A stretch of DNA of 39,157 bases from Branchiostoma floridae (taxonomy: Eukaryota > Chordata > Leptocardii > Amphioxiformes > Branchiostomatidae), in NCBI RefSeq assembly GCF_000003815.2, contig NC_049986.1:9105603-9144759 (forward strand). Direction: 5' to 3'. The position numbers and the translations under genes were made by a program. The notes beneath the pieces are model-generated. The model was not told the origin of the DNA and did no database searches. It was given only the letters and a program-made list of their open reading frames with translations. Shown in pieces: positions 21,601-33,000 of this stretch (position 1 is the first letter of the stretch; each line of letters starts with the position of its first letter).

Positions 21601-24080
21601 CTGGATAACTTTTCACAGAGGAAACGACTTCTGTTACATTTTGTGTGCGATATGTGCTTGCACGTTCTAAATGTGTCAGTGTTTTTGTCACGTTAATTTT
21701 ACAGTTCGATACATGGCAGCCCTACGCTCCCCTGCCTGCAGTACCAGTCCCACGCAGTAGGAGCGTTCCTGCACCGTCTCGGATACCCAAACAGATACAC
21801 CCGAGACTTCGCTATACCATAGAAGCAAACCGCCGCCGAGCCACACCCCTGCATCTAGCCCCCCTGTCCCCCCGTATCCACCCGAGTGTCGCCGCCCGGG
21901 AGATGCTAGACCCAGAACTCAGGGTTCTCCGTGGGTTCGCGCCTAAAATGGCGCCAGGAGGCCTCCAGGTTTTCTGACATTGAATCTTCCCTTCTGTCTA
22001 CAGGTGCGCAGGTGGTTGGGTCTCTTACTGCATGATTAGACCGATCCTGACTGTCCATCACAATTATCATTTCAACCAATAATAGCATGCCAAATAACAG
22101 TTCAACCAATGATAGCACGACAATTAGCAGTTCAACCAATGATCTATGGCATTAGCAGTTCAACCAATCATAGCATGGCAATTAGCGTTTCGACCAATGA
22201 GAGAGTGGCTGCGCGCAGCTGCACACTCGTCAAGTACTAACGTTAGTATCTTACATTTCTACATTTTGACACAAGTGGGATCGGTCTATAGCGCATGCCT
22301 TGTACTTACTCGAAAGCCGCTCTCTTGAACTGATCTAACTATTCTTCTAGCAGATATCGTTAGAGACGATCGTGACAGATATGCAGAATATGATCTCTCT
22401 CTGCCTGCTGTATTCTAGTACTGATAAAGGCGATCTTTCAAATCTTATAACTGCTGTCTCTTTCCGTCACAGAGTCTAGTGCACGTCTCTTTAAGCTTTA
22501 GCCTGTTTTCTTGAAATACACGCTTTTGTTCTCCACAACTGCCACTAGCTACTAGTTTTCTACGATTTTACTACAAGCACAGCTGGTGTTTCAATGGATC
22601 GTAGCTCAAGCATACGGAACATATTATTTCTCCTCTTGAAACTTTTGGCCGCGGTAATTTTAGAGGGTTAGAAGATATAAAAAAAAACCAGATTAGTGGT
22701 GAATCGTTGAAATACAAATAGTGACACCAACATGGCGGCGGCGTCACATTTGTCGAATCACGAATATGCAAATGACTTCTCTCCACACAGATATGGCACG
22801 ACAAGAAGGGCCGTGGATACCTCAGCCTCGCAGCCCCAATCCGTAAATGATCCAACCCTGTATGGTTTTAGTTCCTCTGTGAGTTTTCTGTCCTTCTGTA
22901 TGTGTCGACGTGTTCCAACAGGGGGCGCACTTGCACGGAGACTGTACTAATGCATGCACCATGTGATCTCAGAAATGTAGGGTCCGGTCCAGTATTTTAC
23001 GTGTTGTTTTTGACAGGAGGGTGAAATAGAAAATAAAAACGTTGACCTCAAAAAAGACGTAACGCTAGTTCACCTTTGTCCTCGGGGTAACCTATTTCCG
23101 TTGTATTTGAAAACAGTATTTAGGACTATCAAATCAACAGTAGCTTACTTGGTGGTTTCAAACTGTATTACTTTTAAAATCTTGCAGTCAGTCGTTGTCA
23201 TAGCCCTAAATGCCCTGTTTTTAGATACAACGAATATATATTACCCCGCAGACAAAGGTGAACTAACATTGTAGTAAGCTGCAAAACAGCCGTAAAACAC
23301 TTACCAGGACCTTATATCTGCTTGGAGATTATCCTCTAAGTTGTCGTTGTCACTTTCTTTTTCAGCACTTAATTGCACGTGTTTTTTCTTTTTTAATTTT
23401 AATGCATGATAGACATACTCATCGTTTAATGGTATTTCCTGATAAATGTCTTCCGTTACAAAATACAGAGAGGAGCTATATTTTCCACATTGTAAATTTA
23501 TATCTTCCTGTTATGTTTTATTCAGGACTTTTTGGAACATCTCGAAAACTTCACCTGGCGCGAGAAGTTGAAACTGCTGAGTTTGCAGGAACAGCGCCCC
23601 CTAGGAGCCTGGTTTCGTCAGCGGGGACAACAACAGGCCAAACCGCCCGACGTTCCCCGCGAAAAGACACCCGAGAAAAACAAGAGGCGAGCGGAAAGGA
23701 ATTCACAGCGCTTCAAATGTCTCGCTTTGGACCCTGACAACGCAGTCATGGACCACTGGGACGGAGATAGACACCAGAAGGAAAAGCACGCGCAGCTCAA
23801 CCAGAAATCGCTAGGTGTCGTTTTGTTCAAGAAATCGCTGCTTCCAGAGAGGGACGTGAGGAAGAGACTGCTGTTTAACGCGAAGGGGGGAGGGTGGAAA
23901 ACGTACGCGGCTTCTAGCGCCAAGCCCAACCCTGTAGAGGCCTATCAGATACCGGATGACATATCGGCGATTCCGCAAGGGGTCGCTGATGCACGGGACG
24001 CTAAGAGGCTGACGGAGATGGTCTCGATCAAGACACGGAAAGAGCAGTTGAAGTCTCCAGGCAAAACAACGCCACTCTAA
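14755..24080 (+). CDS. Unrecognised protein, four coding exons (604 residues), with an alternative first exon
   Basis: Coding exons are 14755-15656, 20884-20977, 21705-21968 and 23526-24080, and together keep one frame to TAA. Donors are GTAAGT, GTAAGA and GTTTTC (the last is weak); acceptors are TTTCAG, TTACAG and ATTCAG. Exon 1 gives an acidic N terminus, a basic segment (KERRLSQQNLRATYEFRHYR, about residues 78-97) and a long Ser/Thr/Pro-rich tail. Exon 3 is Pro/Arg-rich. The last exon starts DFLEHLENFTWREKLKLLSL and is rich in Lys, Arg and Gln. No signal peptide or membrane segment is seen, so it is probably a soluble intracellular protein. I do not recognise the family. If the weak GTTTTC donor is not used, translation from exon 3 stops at 21975-21977; no AATAAA was noticed before the next exon, which favours splicing on. 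Confidence 0.6.
15657..20883 (+). other. Large intron 1 of the unknown gene
   Basis: A 5.2-kb AT-rich intron. It holds a SINE-like repeat (about 17960-18150), a C-tract near 19052-19061 and several open frames on both strands without domain support. One GC-richer open stretch, 19669-19932 (+), could be an unused or alternative exon but has no clear splice sites. Confidence 0.6.
17955..18150 (-). repeat. SINE-like dispersed repeat
   Basis: On the minus strand: cccttgggaaaggcacgtta, then cacgaccttcctcgcttcat, then ccaggtgtaaaaatgagtac and ctgacttcggtcggggaggt. This resembles a very common dispersed repeat of invertebrate deuterostomes. Upstream on that strand, ggtccagagttcgataatc looks like a decayed tRNA-type B box. 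Recognition is from memory, not a search. Confidence 0.55.
20884..20977 (+). CDS. Unknown gene, exon 2
   Basis: 94 nt, acceptor ttgtttcag, donor CAG|GTAAGA. Encodes SEPSADSKQADAASVSDMSA then TGVNIMAMDRQ. The phase (1 base completes Arg, 0 at the end) fits both neighbours. Confidence 0.75.
21705..21968 (+). CDS. Unknown gene, exon 3
   Basis: 264 nt (88 codons), acceptor aattttacag, proposed donor CAG|GTTTTC. Encodes a Pro- and Arg-rich segment, FDTWQPYAPLPAVPVPRSRS, ending KMAPGGLQ. Without splicing it reads two more codons to TGA at 21975-21977. Confidence 0.6.
22071..22198 (+). promoter_or_regulatory. Array of five CCAAT boxes at ~30-base spacing
   Basis: ttcaaccaat at 22071, 22101, 22131 and 22159, and ttcgaccaat at 22189, in one orientation, spaced 30, 30, 28 and 30 bases, within a ~30-base tandem repeat (agcagttcaaccaatgatag). 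CCAAT is the NF-Y site in animals. The array lies about 530 bases upstream of the alternative first exon at 22732. A regulatory role is inference. Confidence 0.55.
22732..22878 (+). CDS. Probable alternative first exon of the unknown gene
   Basis: ATG in accaacATGGCGGCGGCG, 49 codons (MAAASHLSNHEYANDFSPHR, then YGTTRRAVDTSASQPQ...) to donor TCT|GTGAGT in phase 0, which matches the acceptor at 23526. The short product would be 233 residues. An internal acceptor-like cacacag (22784-22790) would put the exon out of phase with exon 3, so it is more likely a first exon. It could instead mark a separate gene. Confidence 0.6.
23526..24080 (+). CDS. Unknown gene, last coding exon
   Basis: 555 nt, acceptor gttttattcag, stop TAA 24078-24080. 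Encodes DFLEHLENFTWREKLKLLSL, then QEQRPLGAWFRQRG, a basic stretch (EKNKRRAERNSQRF), MDHWDGDRHQKEKHA and KPNPVEAYQIPDDI, ending KSPGKTTPL. A 184-residue block, GC-rich relative to its flanks. Function unknown. Confidence 0.75.
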   Translation, partial: DFLEHLENFTWREKLKLLSLQEQRPLGAWFRQRGQQQAKPPDVPREKTPEKNKRRAERNSQRFKCLALDPDNAVMDHWDGDRHQKEKHAQLNQKSLGVVLFKKSLLPERDVRKRLLFNAKGGGWKTYAASSAKPNPVEAYQIPDDISAIPQGVADARDAKRLTEMVSIKTRKEQLKSPGKTTPL

Positions 24081-24865
24081 GGAAAAGCACTGTTTCTCAA
24101 GCAAAGACTACATGACAGAACACCGTATTTTTTGTTCAGGTGAAGAGGCAGTACCAAACAGATTTGCAGGGAAACGTTCAAACGTTGCCGCTTTGCCCGT
24201 GTACTTCTCTTGCCAGGAAGAAAACTTTTTTTTATCAAATTCGTCCGTTTATTTTCACGTCCATCTCAGAGATTTTGAAATCCGTCCTACATACTATATT
24301 TTAACAAAATGAAATTTTATTGGTGCTTTCCGAAAGGCCAAATCATTTGTGTGATAAGAAACGCACAATAGCTGCTAAAACAGTTGGCAAAATTGCATAA
24401 ACCCCACAAAGAAATGCAGTCCAAAATAGGAACGTAGACATGTTAGCCCGTCCAATAAATTGTAAAAATTTGAACTAGACCCCATCAGTGAATCTATTTT
24501 AATATTTTGATGTAGATTCAATCGTTTTCGAGAGCCAAGATTCCCTCAAGTATACTTGTGCAAACTATTTATCTCAATACCGTTGGTCGTAGATGGTACC
24601 GTGTTGAAGTGACCTCTATCGATCCATGACAGAACTACACATGATATAAAGCCACCGGACAAAGCCATACCATGACATTAACACTATAACAGCAGGTTTT
24701 CCAGTACATGTATTTACCTAGTGTGAATAATGTGTTTCACTTCCACTTCCTCTTATTAAGTATTTCAGTCGGTCTATAAATATACCGAAGTTCTCGTGTT
24801 CTAATAGACTATTTGTGACATAATAAATATGTTAAAATTTTTGTTGTTGTGTTGTGTGTAGCGAT
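24081..24865 (+). terminator. 3' UTR and poly(A) signals of the unknown gene
   Basis: AATAAA occurs at 24454-24459 and at 24822-24827. The second is followed by a strong GT-rich stretch (ttgttgttgtgttgtgtgta, 24841-24860), the usual downstream element, so cleavage near 24835-24840 is likely. Confidence 0.55.
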
Positions 24866-25580
24866 ACAGCCTCAAAGGCGTTGTATGTAAATTGTATTAT
24901 TTTTTCGTCCAATGGTGGAGTCGGTAACATCATTACCGGAAAAGTATTGTGTGTACATAGAGAATGACATGTAAAATACTGCGGAAACGGAACGCTAGTT
25001 AGACGAATTTTGACAGAAATTGAAAGGCAAGGTACTGTACTAACAGTATCGTTAGATACAACTTATTGTGTGGACCTTTTAAAAGTTATACAAGAGTAGG
25101 TCGCTAGAACGCTAGGAACCAAGCATTTTTCTACAGTATCCAAGAGTGTAGTTTGCGACTTGTGTTTTGTATACGGGTTGGATGTTACATATCTATTCTA
25201 AAGCATTCCAAGACAAGCCACAGGCATGACAAGACATACAGATGATATATTTTTGGTTATCTTTTTTTGAAGAAACACTGCTGTGAGATATTTATATATT
25301 GTGGGGAATTAAAAAGTCTCAAATACTAGAACTTTCTGTGTTGTCCTTCTTAGTGTTGCGATATTTTTAAAGAAGTCTAAGAAATAATTTGATACGTTGA
25401 AACAAATTTCTCACCAAAATTTCTCACAAATAAGTGTAAAAGACTGGGTTGTAACAACTGCATGTAGGTATAGGTGCAATCACTGGTCAAGTTGGGATAT
25501 TATACTGTTGAAAATATGTTCTATGTTTACGAGGGAAATTGCTTGGCTGTTATTGCCACGTCATAATGTGCCAAAAGACT
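24866..25580. other. Non-coding, nothing recognised
   Basis: AT-rich sequence between the gene and the repeat region. No gene, RNA or repeat family is seen. Confidence 0.5.
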
Positions 25581-25584
25581 CGCT

Positions 25585-25609
25585 CACACACACACACACA
25601 CACACACAA
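25585..25609. repeat. (CA)12 microsatellite
   Basis: About twelve perfect CA dinucleotides. Confidence 0.95.
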
Positions 25610-25643
25610 AGCTATAATACGGAATATTTGGACAATACAAAAA

Positions 25644-26501
25644 GTAGATTTTCCTGCCATTTCTTTACATAGTAAGCTAATTCTACCATTGAGCATTGAC
25701 TATCATAGTCTAGGCGATTGGTGCAAAATATGGCTAGAATTGTGCAAAATGTGGTAAAAGCATGAAACTTGGTATGATGAATCCTGTGTATGTACTAAAT
25801 ATTTTTCAAGGGTGGTGCCAATTCAAAATGCTGTTTCTTAGCAACGGTTGCTAGGTAACCAATTTTCCCAGCAAATAGCTACACTATTGACGCCTGTGCT
25901 ATAATGATTCAAGTTACAATGATACAATTTGGTCGAATCATACAACAAATATGTCTCCTTAGCATGTTGTGCATATTCGTTTGTCAAGACCAACATAATT
26001 TGTAAAAAAAAAAAAGTTGTGTGGTGCAGTTTTTGACTAAAAATGTCTATTTTGGGCTTCTGATTTTTAAGTACATCGATAATCATTAAAAGTTTTTTTT
26101 TGTCAAACTACAAATGTAGATTTCAAGATCCCCTATCAGATACATTGCACTTTTAGTTGTTGCTTAGTCATAATTTTTTAATTAAGATGGCCGTTTTGGG
26201 CTATTTTTGACCAAAAATGTCTATTTTGGGGGTGTTAAACTATGATAAAACAAAGCAGCATAATTTGAGTAATACTTATCCAAATAACATCAAAATAAGT
26301 AAAGGCAGCAAGAAGCAGGAGAGTTTTCTTTTTCTAACCTTTCAAAGTACCTAGCATGTTTCTATGGCAACCGTTGCTAAGGAAAAGTTACTTCCATAGC
26401 AACGGAAAGGCTTGGATCATTATTAGTCGACAAAACTAATTGATTTAAGAAACACTTGTAGATTTTCCTGCCATTTCTTTACATTGTAAGCTAAATCTAC
26501 C
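25644..26501. repeat. Repeat-derived block bracketed by a 44-base direct repeat
   Basis: Bases 25644-25687 and 26458-26501 match at about 42 of 44 positions (gtagattttcctgccatttc, then tttacat). Each copy is itself partly palindromic: gtagattt at one end, aaatctac at the other, ttaca..tgtaa inside. Between them lie diverged copies of aatgtctattttggg (26041, 26219) and X-box-like palindromes, suggesting an old satellite or element. Confidence 0.55.
25833..26410. promoter_or_regulatory. X-box-like palindromes (possible RFX-type sites)
   Basis: ttagcaacggttgctaggta at about 25837, ctatggcaaccgttgctaag at about 26362, and ccatagcaacgg at about 26395 resemble the RFX consensus (GTTNCC..GGNAAC half-sites). 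They sit in repeat sequence, so they may be a property of the repeat and not of a gene. Confidence 0.3.
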
Positions 26502-26579
26502 CTTTAGCATTGAAATATCAAGGCTCAGTGAGAGAAGTTGCAACATCAGTGCATCATACAAATATGTCTACAAACTGTG

Positions 26580-27070
26580 ATCTTCCTACACGGAACTGAA
26601 GCTTTCACCCGTTATGGCGTCAAGATTACAAAGTGTGCGTTACTTTAATCGCTTGAATTGGATAGGGATACTCGTGGACAGATAGAAGAAAGTCATTTGA
26701 GTACTGAAAACTACTTTGTTACTTTTCTACAGGGATTGAAACCTATTCGGATTAATTCATATGCGGTAAAATCGGGGCCCCGGAAAGCTCCATTTCTACC
26801 ATTGACGCTGAATATCCTTAACTTTCACACGTTTTTGCATCAAGATAACAAAATGTGCGTTACTTAAATCACTTAAATTGCATAGGAATACCTGTGGGCG
26901 GATAGCAGTCAGTCATCTGAGCACTGAAAATTACTTTGTTACTTTTCTACAGTTTGTGGATTACAATTCCCTACCAAGGCACCTTTCGGTAACCGCAAAG
27001 TGACCCCTTGGTGAAACCGCTAAGCGAACCCTTCGGTAACCGAAAAGTGACCCCCTATGATGGAACTTCC
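26580..27070. repeat. Decayed left edge of the satellite
   Basis: Monomers here keep only fragments: tgtgcgttactt, tcatttgagtactgaaaac and cttttctacag. At 26976-27060 a subunit is doubled: ttcggtaaccgcaaagtgac is followed ~50 bases later by ttcggtaaccgaaaagtgac. Clean monomers begin near 27070. Confidence 0.75.
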
Positions 27071-30000
27071 GGAATCCTAATCAAAATGTGCTTTACTTTT
27101 CTTACTTGAATTTCATAATAAAACCCGTAAGGAGTAGGCAGAAAGCAATTTGAGTACTGAAAATTACTTCCTTACTCTTCTAAAAGGCTCGAAAGCGAAC
27201 GAAGTTTCCCCCTGTCGAAACCGCTAAGCGAACTCTTCGGTAACCGCAAATTGACCTCATACGATGGAACTTTCCAGAATCTTCAACAAAATGTGCGTTA
27301 CTTTTGTGACTTGAATTACGAAGTTAAACCCGTAAGGAGTAGGCAGAAAGCAATTTGAGTACTCAAAATTACTTGCTTACTTTTCTACAAGGATCCAAAG
27401 TAAACGAAGTTTCCCCTTGGCGAAACTGCTAAGCGAACCCTTCGGTAACCAGAATTTCGACCCCATACGATGGAACTTCCAGAATCTTCAACAAAATGTG
27501 CGTTACTTTTGTCACTTGAATTTCGAAGTTATACCCGTAAGGTTCAGGCAGAAAGCAATTTGAGTACTCAAAATTACTTCCTTACTTATCTACAAGGCTC
27601 GAAAGCGAACGAAGTTTCCCCTTGGCGAAACCGCTAAGCGAACCCTTCGGTAACCGCAAAGTGACCCCATACGATGGAACTTTCCAGAATCTTCAACAAA
27701 ATGTGCGTTACTTTTGTCACTTGAATAACGAAGTTAAACCCGTAAGGAGTTGGCAGAAAGCAATTTGAGGACTCAAAATTACTTCCTTACTTTTCTAAAA
27801 GGCTCGAAAGCGAACGAAGTTTCCCCCGGTCGAAAGACGAAACCGCTCAGCGAACCCTTCGGTAACCGCAAATTGACCTCATACGATGGAACTTTCCAGA
27901 ATCTTCAACAAAATGTGCGTTACTTTTGTCACTTGAATTACGAAGTTAAACCCGTAAGGAGTAGGCAGAAAGCAATTTGAGTACTCAGAATTGCTTCCTT
28001 ACTTTTCTACAAGGCTCGACAGCGAACGAAGTTTCCCCTTGGCGAAACTGCTAAGCGAACCCTTCGGTAACCTTAAAGTGACCCCATACGATCGAACTTC
28101 CAGAATCTTCAACAAAATGTGCGTTTTTTTTTCTCACTTGAATTTTTAATAGTAAAAACCGTAAGAAGTAGGCAGAAAGCAATTTGAGTACTGTAAATTA
28201 CTTCCTTACTTTTCTACAAGGATCCAAAGCGAATGAAGTATCCCCTTGGCGAAACCGCTAAGCGAACCCTTCGGTAACCATAATTTCGACCCCATACGAA
28301 CGACTTTACAGAATCTTCAACAAAATGTGCGTTACTTTTGTCACTTGAATGTAATAGTAAAACCCGTATGGAGTAGGCAGAAAGCAATTTGAGTATTCAA
28401 AATTACTTCCTTACTTTTCTACAAGGCTCGAAAGCGAACGAAATTCCCCTTGGAGAAACCGCTAAACGAACCCTTCGGTAACCGCAAATTGACCTCATAC
28501 GATGGAACTTCCAGAATCTTCAACAAAATGTGCGTTACTTTTTCCACTTTAATTTCGAAGTTAAACCCGTAAGGAGTAGGCAGAAAGCAATTTGAGTACT
28601 CAAAATGACTTCCTTATTTTTCTACAAGGCTCGAAAGCGAACGATGTTCCCCTTGGCGAAACCGCTAAGCGAATCCTTCGGTAACCGCAAAGTGACCCCA
28701 TACGATGGATCTTCCAGAATCTTCAACAAAATGTGCGTTACTTTTGTCACTTGATATGCGAAGTCAAACCCGTAAGGAGTAGGCAGAAAGCAATTTGAGT
28801 ACTCAAAATGACTTCCTTACTTTTCTACAAGGCTCGAAAGCGAACGAAGTTTCCCATGGGCGAAACCGCTAAACGAACCCTTCGGTAATCGCAAAGTGAC
28901 CTCATACGATGGAACTTCCAGAATCTTCAACAGAATGTGCGTTACCTTTGTCACTTGAATGTCATAGTAAAACCCGTAAGGAGTAGGCAGAAAGCAATTT
29001 GAGTACTCAAAATTACTTCCTTACTTTTCTACAAGGCTCGAAGCAAACGAAGTTTCCCATGGGCGAAACCGCTAAGCGAACCCTTTGGTAACGGTAAATT
29101 GACCCCATACGATGGAACTTCCAGAGTCTTCAACAGAATGTGCGTTATTAATTACTTTTGTCACTTGAATTGCGAAGTTAAACCCGTAAGGAGCGGGCAG
29201 AAAGCAATTTGAGTACTCAAAATTACTTCCTTACTTTTCTACAAGGATCCAAAGCAAAAGAAGTTTCCCCTTGGCGAAACCGCTAAGCGGACCCTTCTGT
29301 AACCGCAAATTGCCCCCATACGATGGAACTTCCAGAATCTCCAACAAATTGTGCGTTACTTTTGTCACTTGTATTTCGAAGTTAATGCCGTAAGGAGTAG
29401 ACAGAATGCAATTTGAGTACTCAAAATTACTTCCTTACGTATCTACAAGGCTCGAAAGCAAACGAAGTTTCCCATGGGTGAAACCGCTAAGCGAACCCTT
29501 CGGTAACCGCAAATTGACCCCATACGATGGAACTTCCAGAATCTTCAACAGAATGTGCGTTACCTTTGTCACTTGAATGTCATAGTAAAACCCGTAAGGA
29601 GTAGGCAGAAAGCAATTTGAGGACTCAAAATTACTTCCTTTCTTTTCTACAAGGCTCGAAAGCGAACGAAGTTTCTCCTTGGCGAAACCGCTAAGCAAAC
29701 CCTTCGGTAACCGCAAATTGACCCCATACGATGGAACTTCCAGAGTACTAATTAAAAGCATGCGTTACTTTTGTCACTTGAATTTCATGGGGAAACCCGT
29801 ATGGAGTAGGCAGAAAGCAATTTGAGGACTCAAAATTACTTCCTTACTTTTCTACAAGGCTCGAAAGCGAAAGAAGTTTCCCATGGGCGAAACCGCTAAA
29901 AGAACCCTTCGGTAACCGCAAATTGACCCCATAAGATGGAACTTCCAGAATCTTCAACAGAATGTGCGTTACCTTTGTCACTTGAATTACGAAGTTAAAC

Positions 30001-33000
30001 CCGTATGGAGTAGGCAGGAAGCAATTTGAGTACTCAAAATTGCTTCCTTACTTTTCTACAAGACTCGACAGCGAACGAAGTTTCCCCTTGGAGAAACCAC
30101 TAAGCGAACCCTTCGGTAACCTTAAGTGACCCCATACGATCGAACTTCCAGAATCTTCAACAAAATGTGCGTTTTTTTTCGTCACTTGAACTTTTAAAAG
30201 TAAAAACAGAAAGAAGTAGGCAGAAAGCAATTTGAGTACTCAAAATTACTTCCTTACTTTTCTACAAGGCTCGAAAGCGAACGAAGTTTCCCCTTGGCGA
30301 AACCGCTAAGCGAACACTTCGGTAACCTTAAAGTGACCCCATACGATCGAATATCCAGAATCTTCAACAAAATGTGCGGTTTTTTTTCGTCACTTGAATT
30401 TTCAATAGTACAAACCGTAAGAAGTAGGCAGAAAGCAATTTGAGTACTCAAAATTACTTCCTAATTTTTCTACAAGGCTCGAAAGCGAAGGTCCCCTTGG
30501 CGAAACCGCTAAGCGAACCCTTCGGTAACCGCAAATTGACCCCATACGATGGATCTTCCAGAATCTTCAACAGAATGTGCGTTACTTTTGTGACTTGAAT
30601 TGCGAAGTTAAACCCGTAAGGAGTAGGCAGAAAGCATTTGAGTACTCAAAACTACTTCCTTACTTTTCTACAAGCCTCGAAAGCGAACGAAGTTTCCCCT
30701 TGGCGAAACCGCTAAGCGAACCCTTCGGTAACCGCAAAGTGACCCCATACGATGGAACTTTCCAGAATCTTCAACAAAATGTGCGTTACTTTTGTCAGTT
30801 GAATTTCGAAGTTAATCCCGTAAGGAGGAGGCAGAAAGCAATTTGAGTACTGTAAATTACTTCCTTACTTTTCTACAAGACTCGGAAGCAAACGAAGTTT
30901 CCCATGGGCGGAACCGCTAAGCGAACCTTTCGGTAACCGCAAAGTGACCCCATACGATGGAACTTCCAGAATCTTCAACAGAATGTGCGTTAATTTTGTC
31001 ACTTGAACGTCATAGTAAAACCCATAAGGAGTAGGCAGAAAGCAATTTGAGTACTCAAAATTACTTCCTTACTTTTCTACAAGACTCGGAGGCAAACGAA
31101 GTTTCCCATGGGCGGAACCGCTAAGCGAACCTTTCGGTAACCGCAAAGTGACCCCATACGATGGAACTTCCAGAATCTTCAACAGAATGTGCGTTAATTT
31201 TGTCACTTGAACGTCATAGTAAAACCCATAAGGAGTAGGCAGAAAGCAATTTGAGTACTCAAAATTACTTCCTTTCTTTTCTACAAGGCTCGAAAGCGAA
31301 CGAAGGTTCCCCTTGGCGAAACCGCTAAGCAAACCCTTCGGAAACCGCAAAGTGACCCCATACGATGGATCTTCCAGAGTACTAATTAAAATGTGCGTTA
31401 CTTTTGTCACTTGAATATTATGGGGAAACCCATATGGAGTAGGCAGAAAGCAATTTGAGTACTCAAAATTACTTCCTTACTTATCTACAAGGCTCGAAAG
31501 CGTACGAAGTTTCTCCTTGGCGAAACCGCTAAGCGAACCCTTCGGTAACCGCAAAGTGACCCCATACGATGGAACTTCCAGAATCTTCAACAAAATGTGC
31601 GTTAATTTTGTCACTTGAATGTCATAGTAAAACCCGTAAAGAGTAGGCAGAAAACAATTTGAGTACTAAAAATTACTTCCTTTCTTTTCTAGAAGGCTCG
31701 AAAGCGAACGAAGGTTCCCCTTGGCGAAACCGCTAAGCAAACCCTTCGGTAACCGCAAAGTGACCCCATACGATGGATCTTCCAGAGTACTAATTAAAAT
31801 GTGCGTTACTTTTGTCACTTGAATATTATGGGGAAATCCATATGGAGTAGGCAGAAAGCAATATGAGTACTCAAAATTACTTCCTTTCTTTTCTACAAGG
31901 CTCGAAAGCGAACGAAGTTTCCCCTTGGCGAAACCGCAATGCAAACTCTTCGGTAACCTGCAAGTGAACCCATTGTATGGAACTTCCAGAATCTTCAACA
32001 GAATGTGTGTTACTTTTGTTACTTGAATGTCATAGTAAAACCCGTAAATAGAAGGCAGAAACCAATTTGTGTACGAAAAAAATAATTCCTTACTTTTCTA
32101 AAAGGCTCGAAAGCGAACGAAGTTTCCCCCTGTCCAAACCGCTAAGCGAACCCTTCGGTAACCGCAAATTGACCTCATACGATGCAACTTTCCAGAATCT
32201 TCAACAAAATGTGCGTTACTTTTGTCACTTGAATTACAAAGTTAAACCCGTATGGAGTAGGCAGAAAGAAATTTGAGTACTCAAAATTACTTCCTTACTT
32301 TTCTACAAGGCTCGAAAGCGAACGAAATTTCCCCTTGGCGAAACCGCTAAGCGAACCCTTCGGTAACCTTAAAGTTACCCCATACGATCGAACTTCCAGA
32401 ATCTTCAACAAAATGTGCGTTTTTTTTTTTTCGTCACTTGAATTTTTAATAGTAAAAACCGTAAGAAGTAGGCAGAAAGCAATTTGAGTACTCAAAATTA
32501 CTTCCTTACTTTTCTACAACGATCCAAAGCGAACGAAGTTTCCCCTTGGCGAAACCGCTACGCGAACCCTTCGGTAACCGGAAAGTGACCCCATACGATG
32601 GAACTTCCAGAATCTTCAAAAGAATGTGCGTTACTTTTGTCACTTGAATGTCATAGTAAAACCCGTAAGGAGTAGGCTGAAAGCAATTTGAGTACTCAAA
32701 ATTACTTCCTTACTTTTCTACAAGGCTTGAAAGCGAACGAAGTTCCAATTTGCAAAACCGCTAAGCGAACCCTTCGGTAACCGCAAATTGACCTCATACG
32801 ATGGAACTTTCCAGAATCTTCCACAAAATGTGCGTTCCTTTTCTCACTTGAATTTCGAAGTTAAAGTCGTAAGGAGTAGGCAGAAAGCAATTTGAGTACT
32901 CAAAATTACTTCCTTACTTTTCTACATGGCTTGAAAGCGAACAAAGTTTCCCCTTGGCGAAACCGCTAAGCGAACCCTTCGGTAACCAGAATTTCGACCC

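Noticed and set aside
22784-22878. Internal exon beginning after cacacag at 22784-22790
   Set aside because: In the frame needed after exon 3 (phase 0) it reads into a stop, and no phase-2 donor was found in exon 3. The first-exon reading is simpler.
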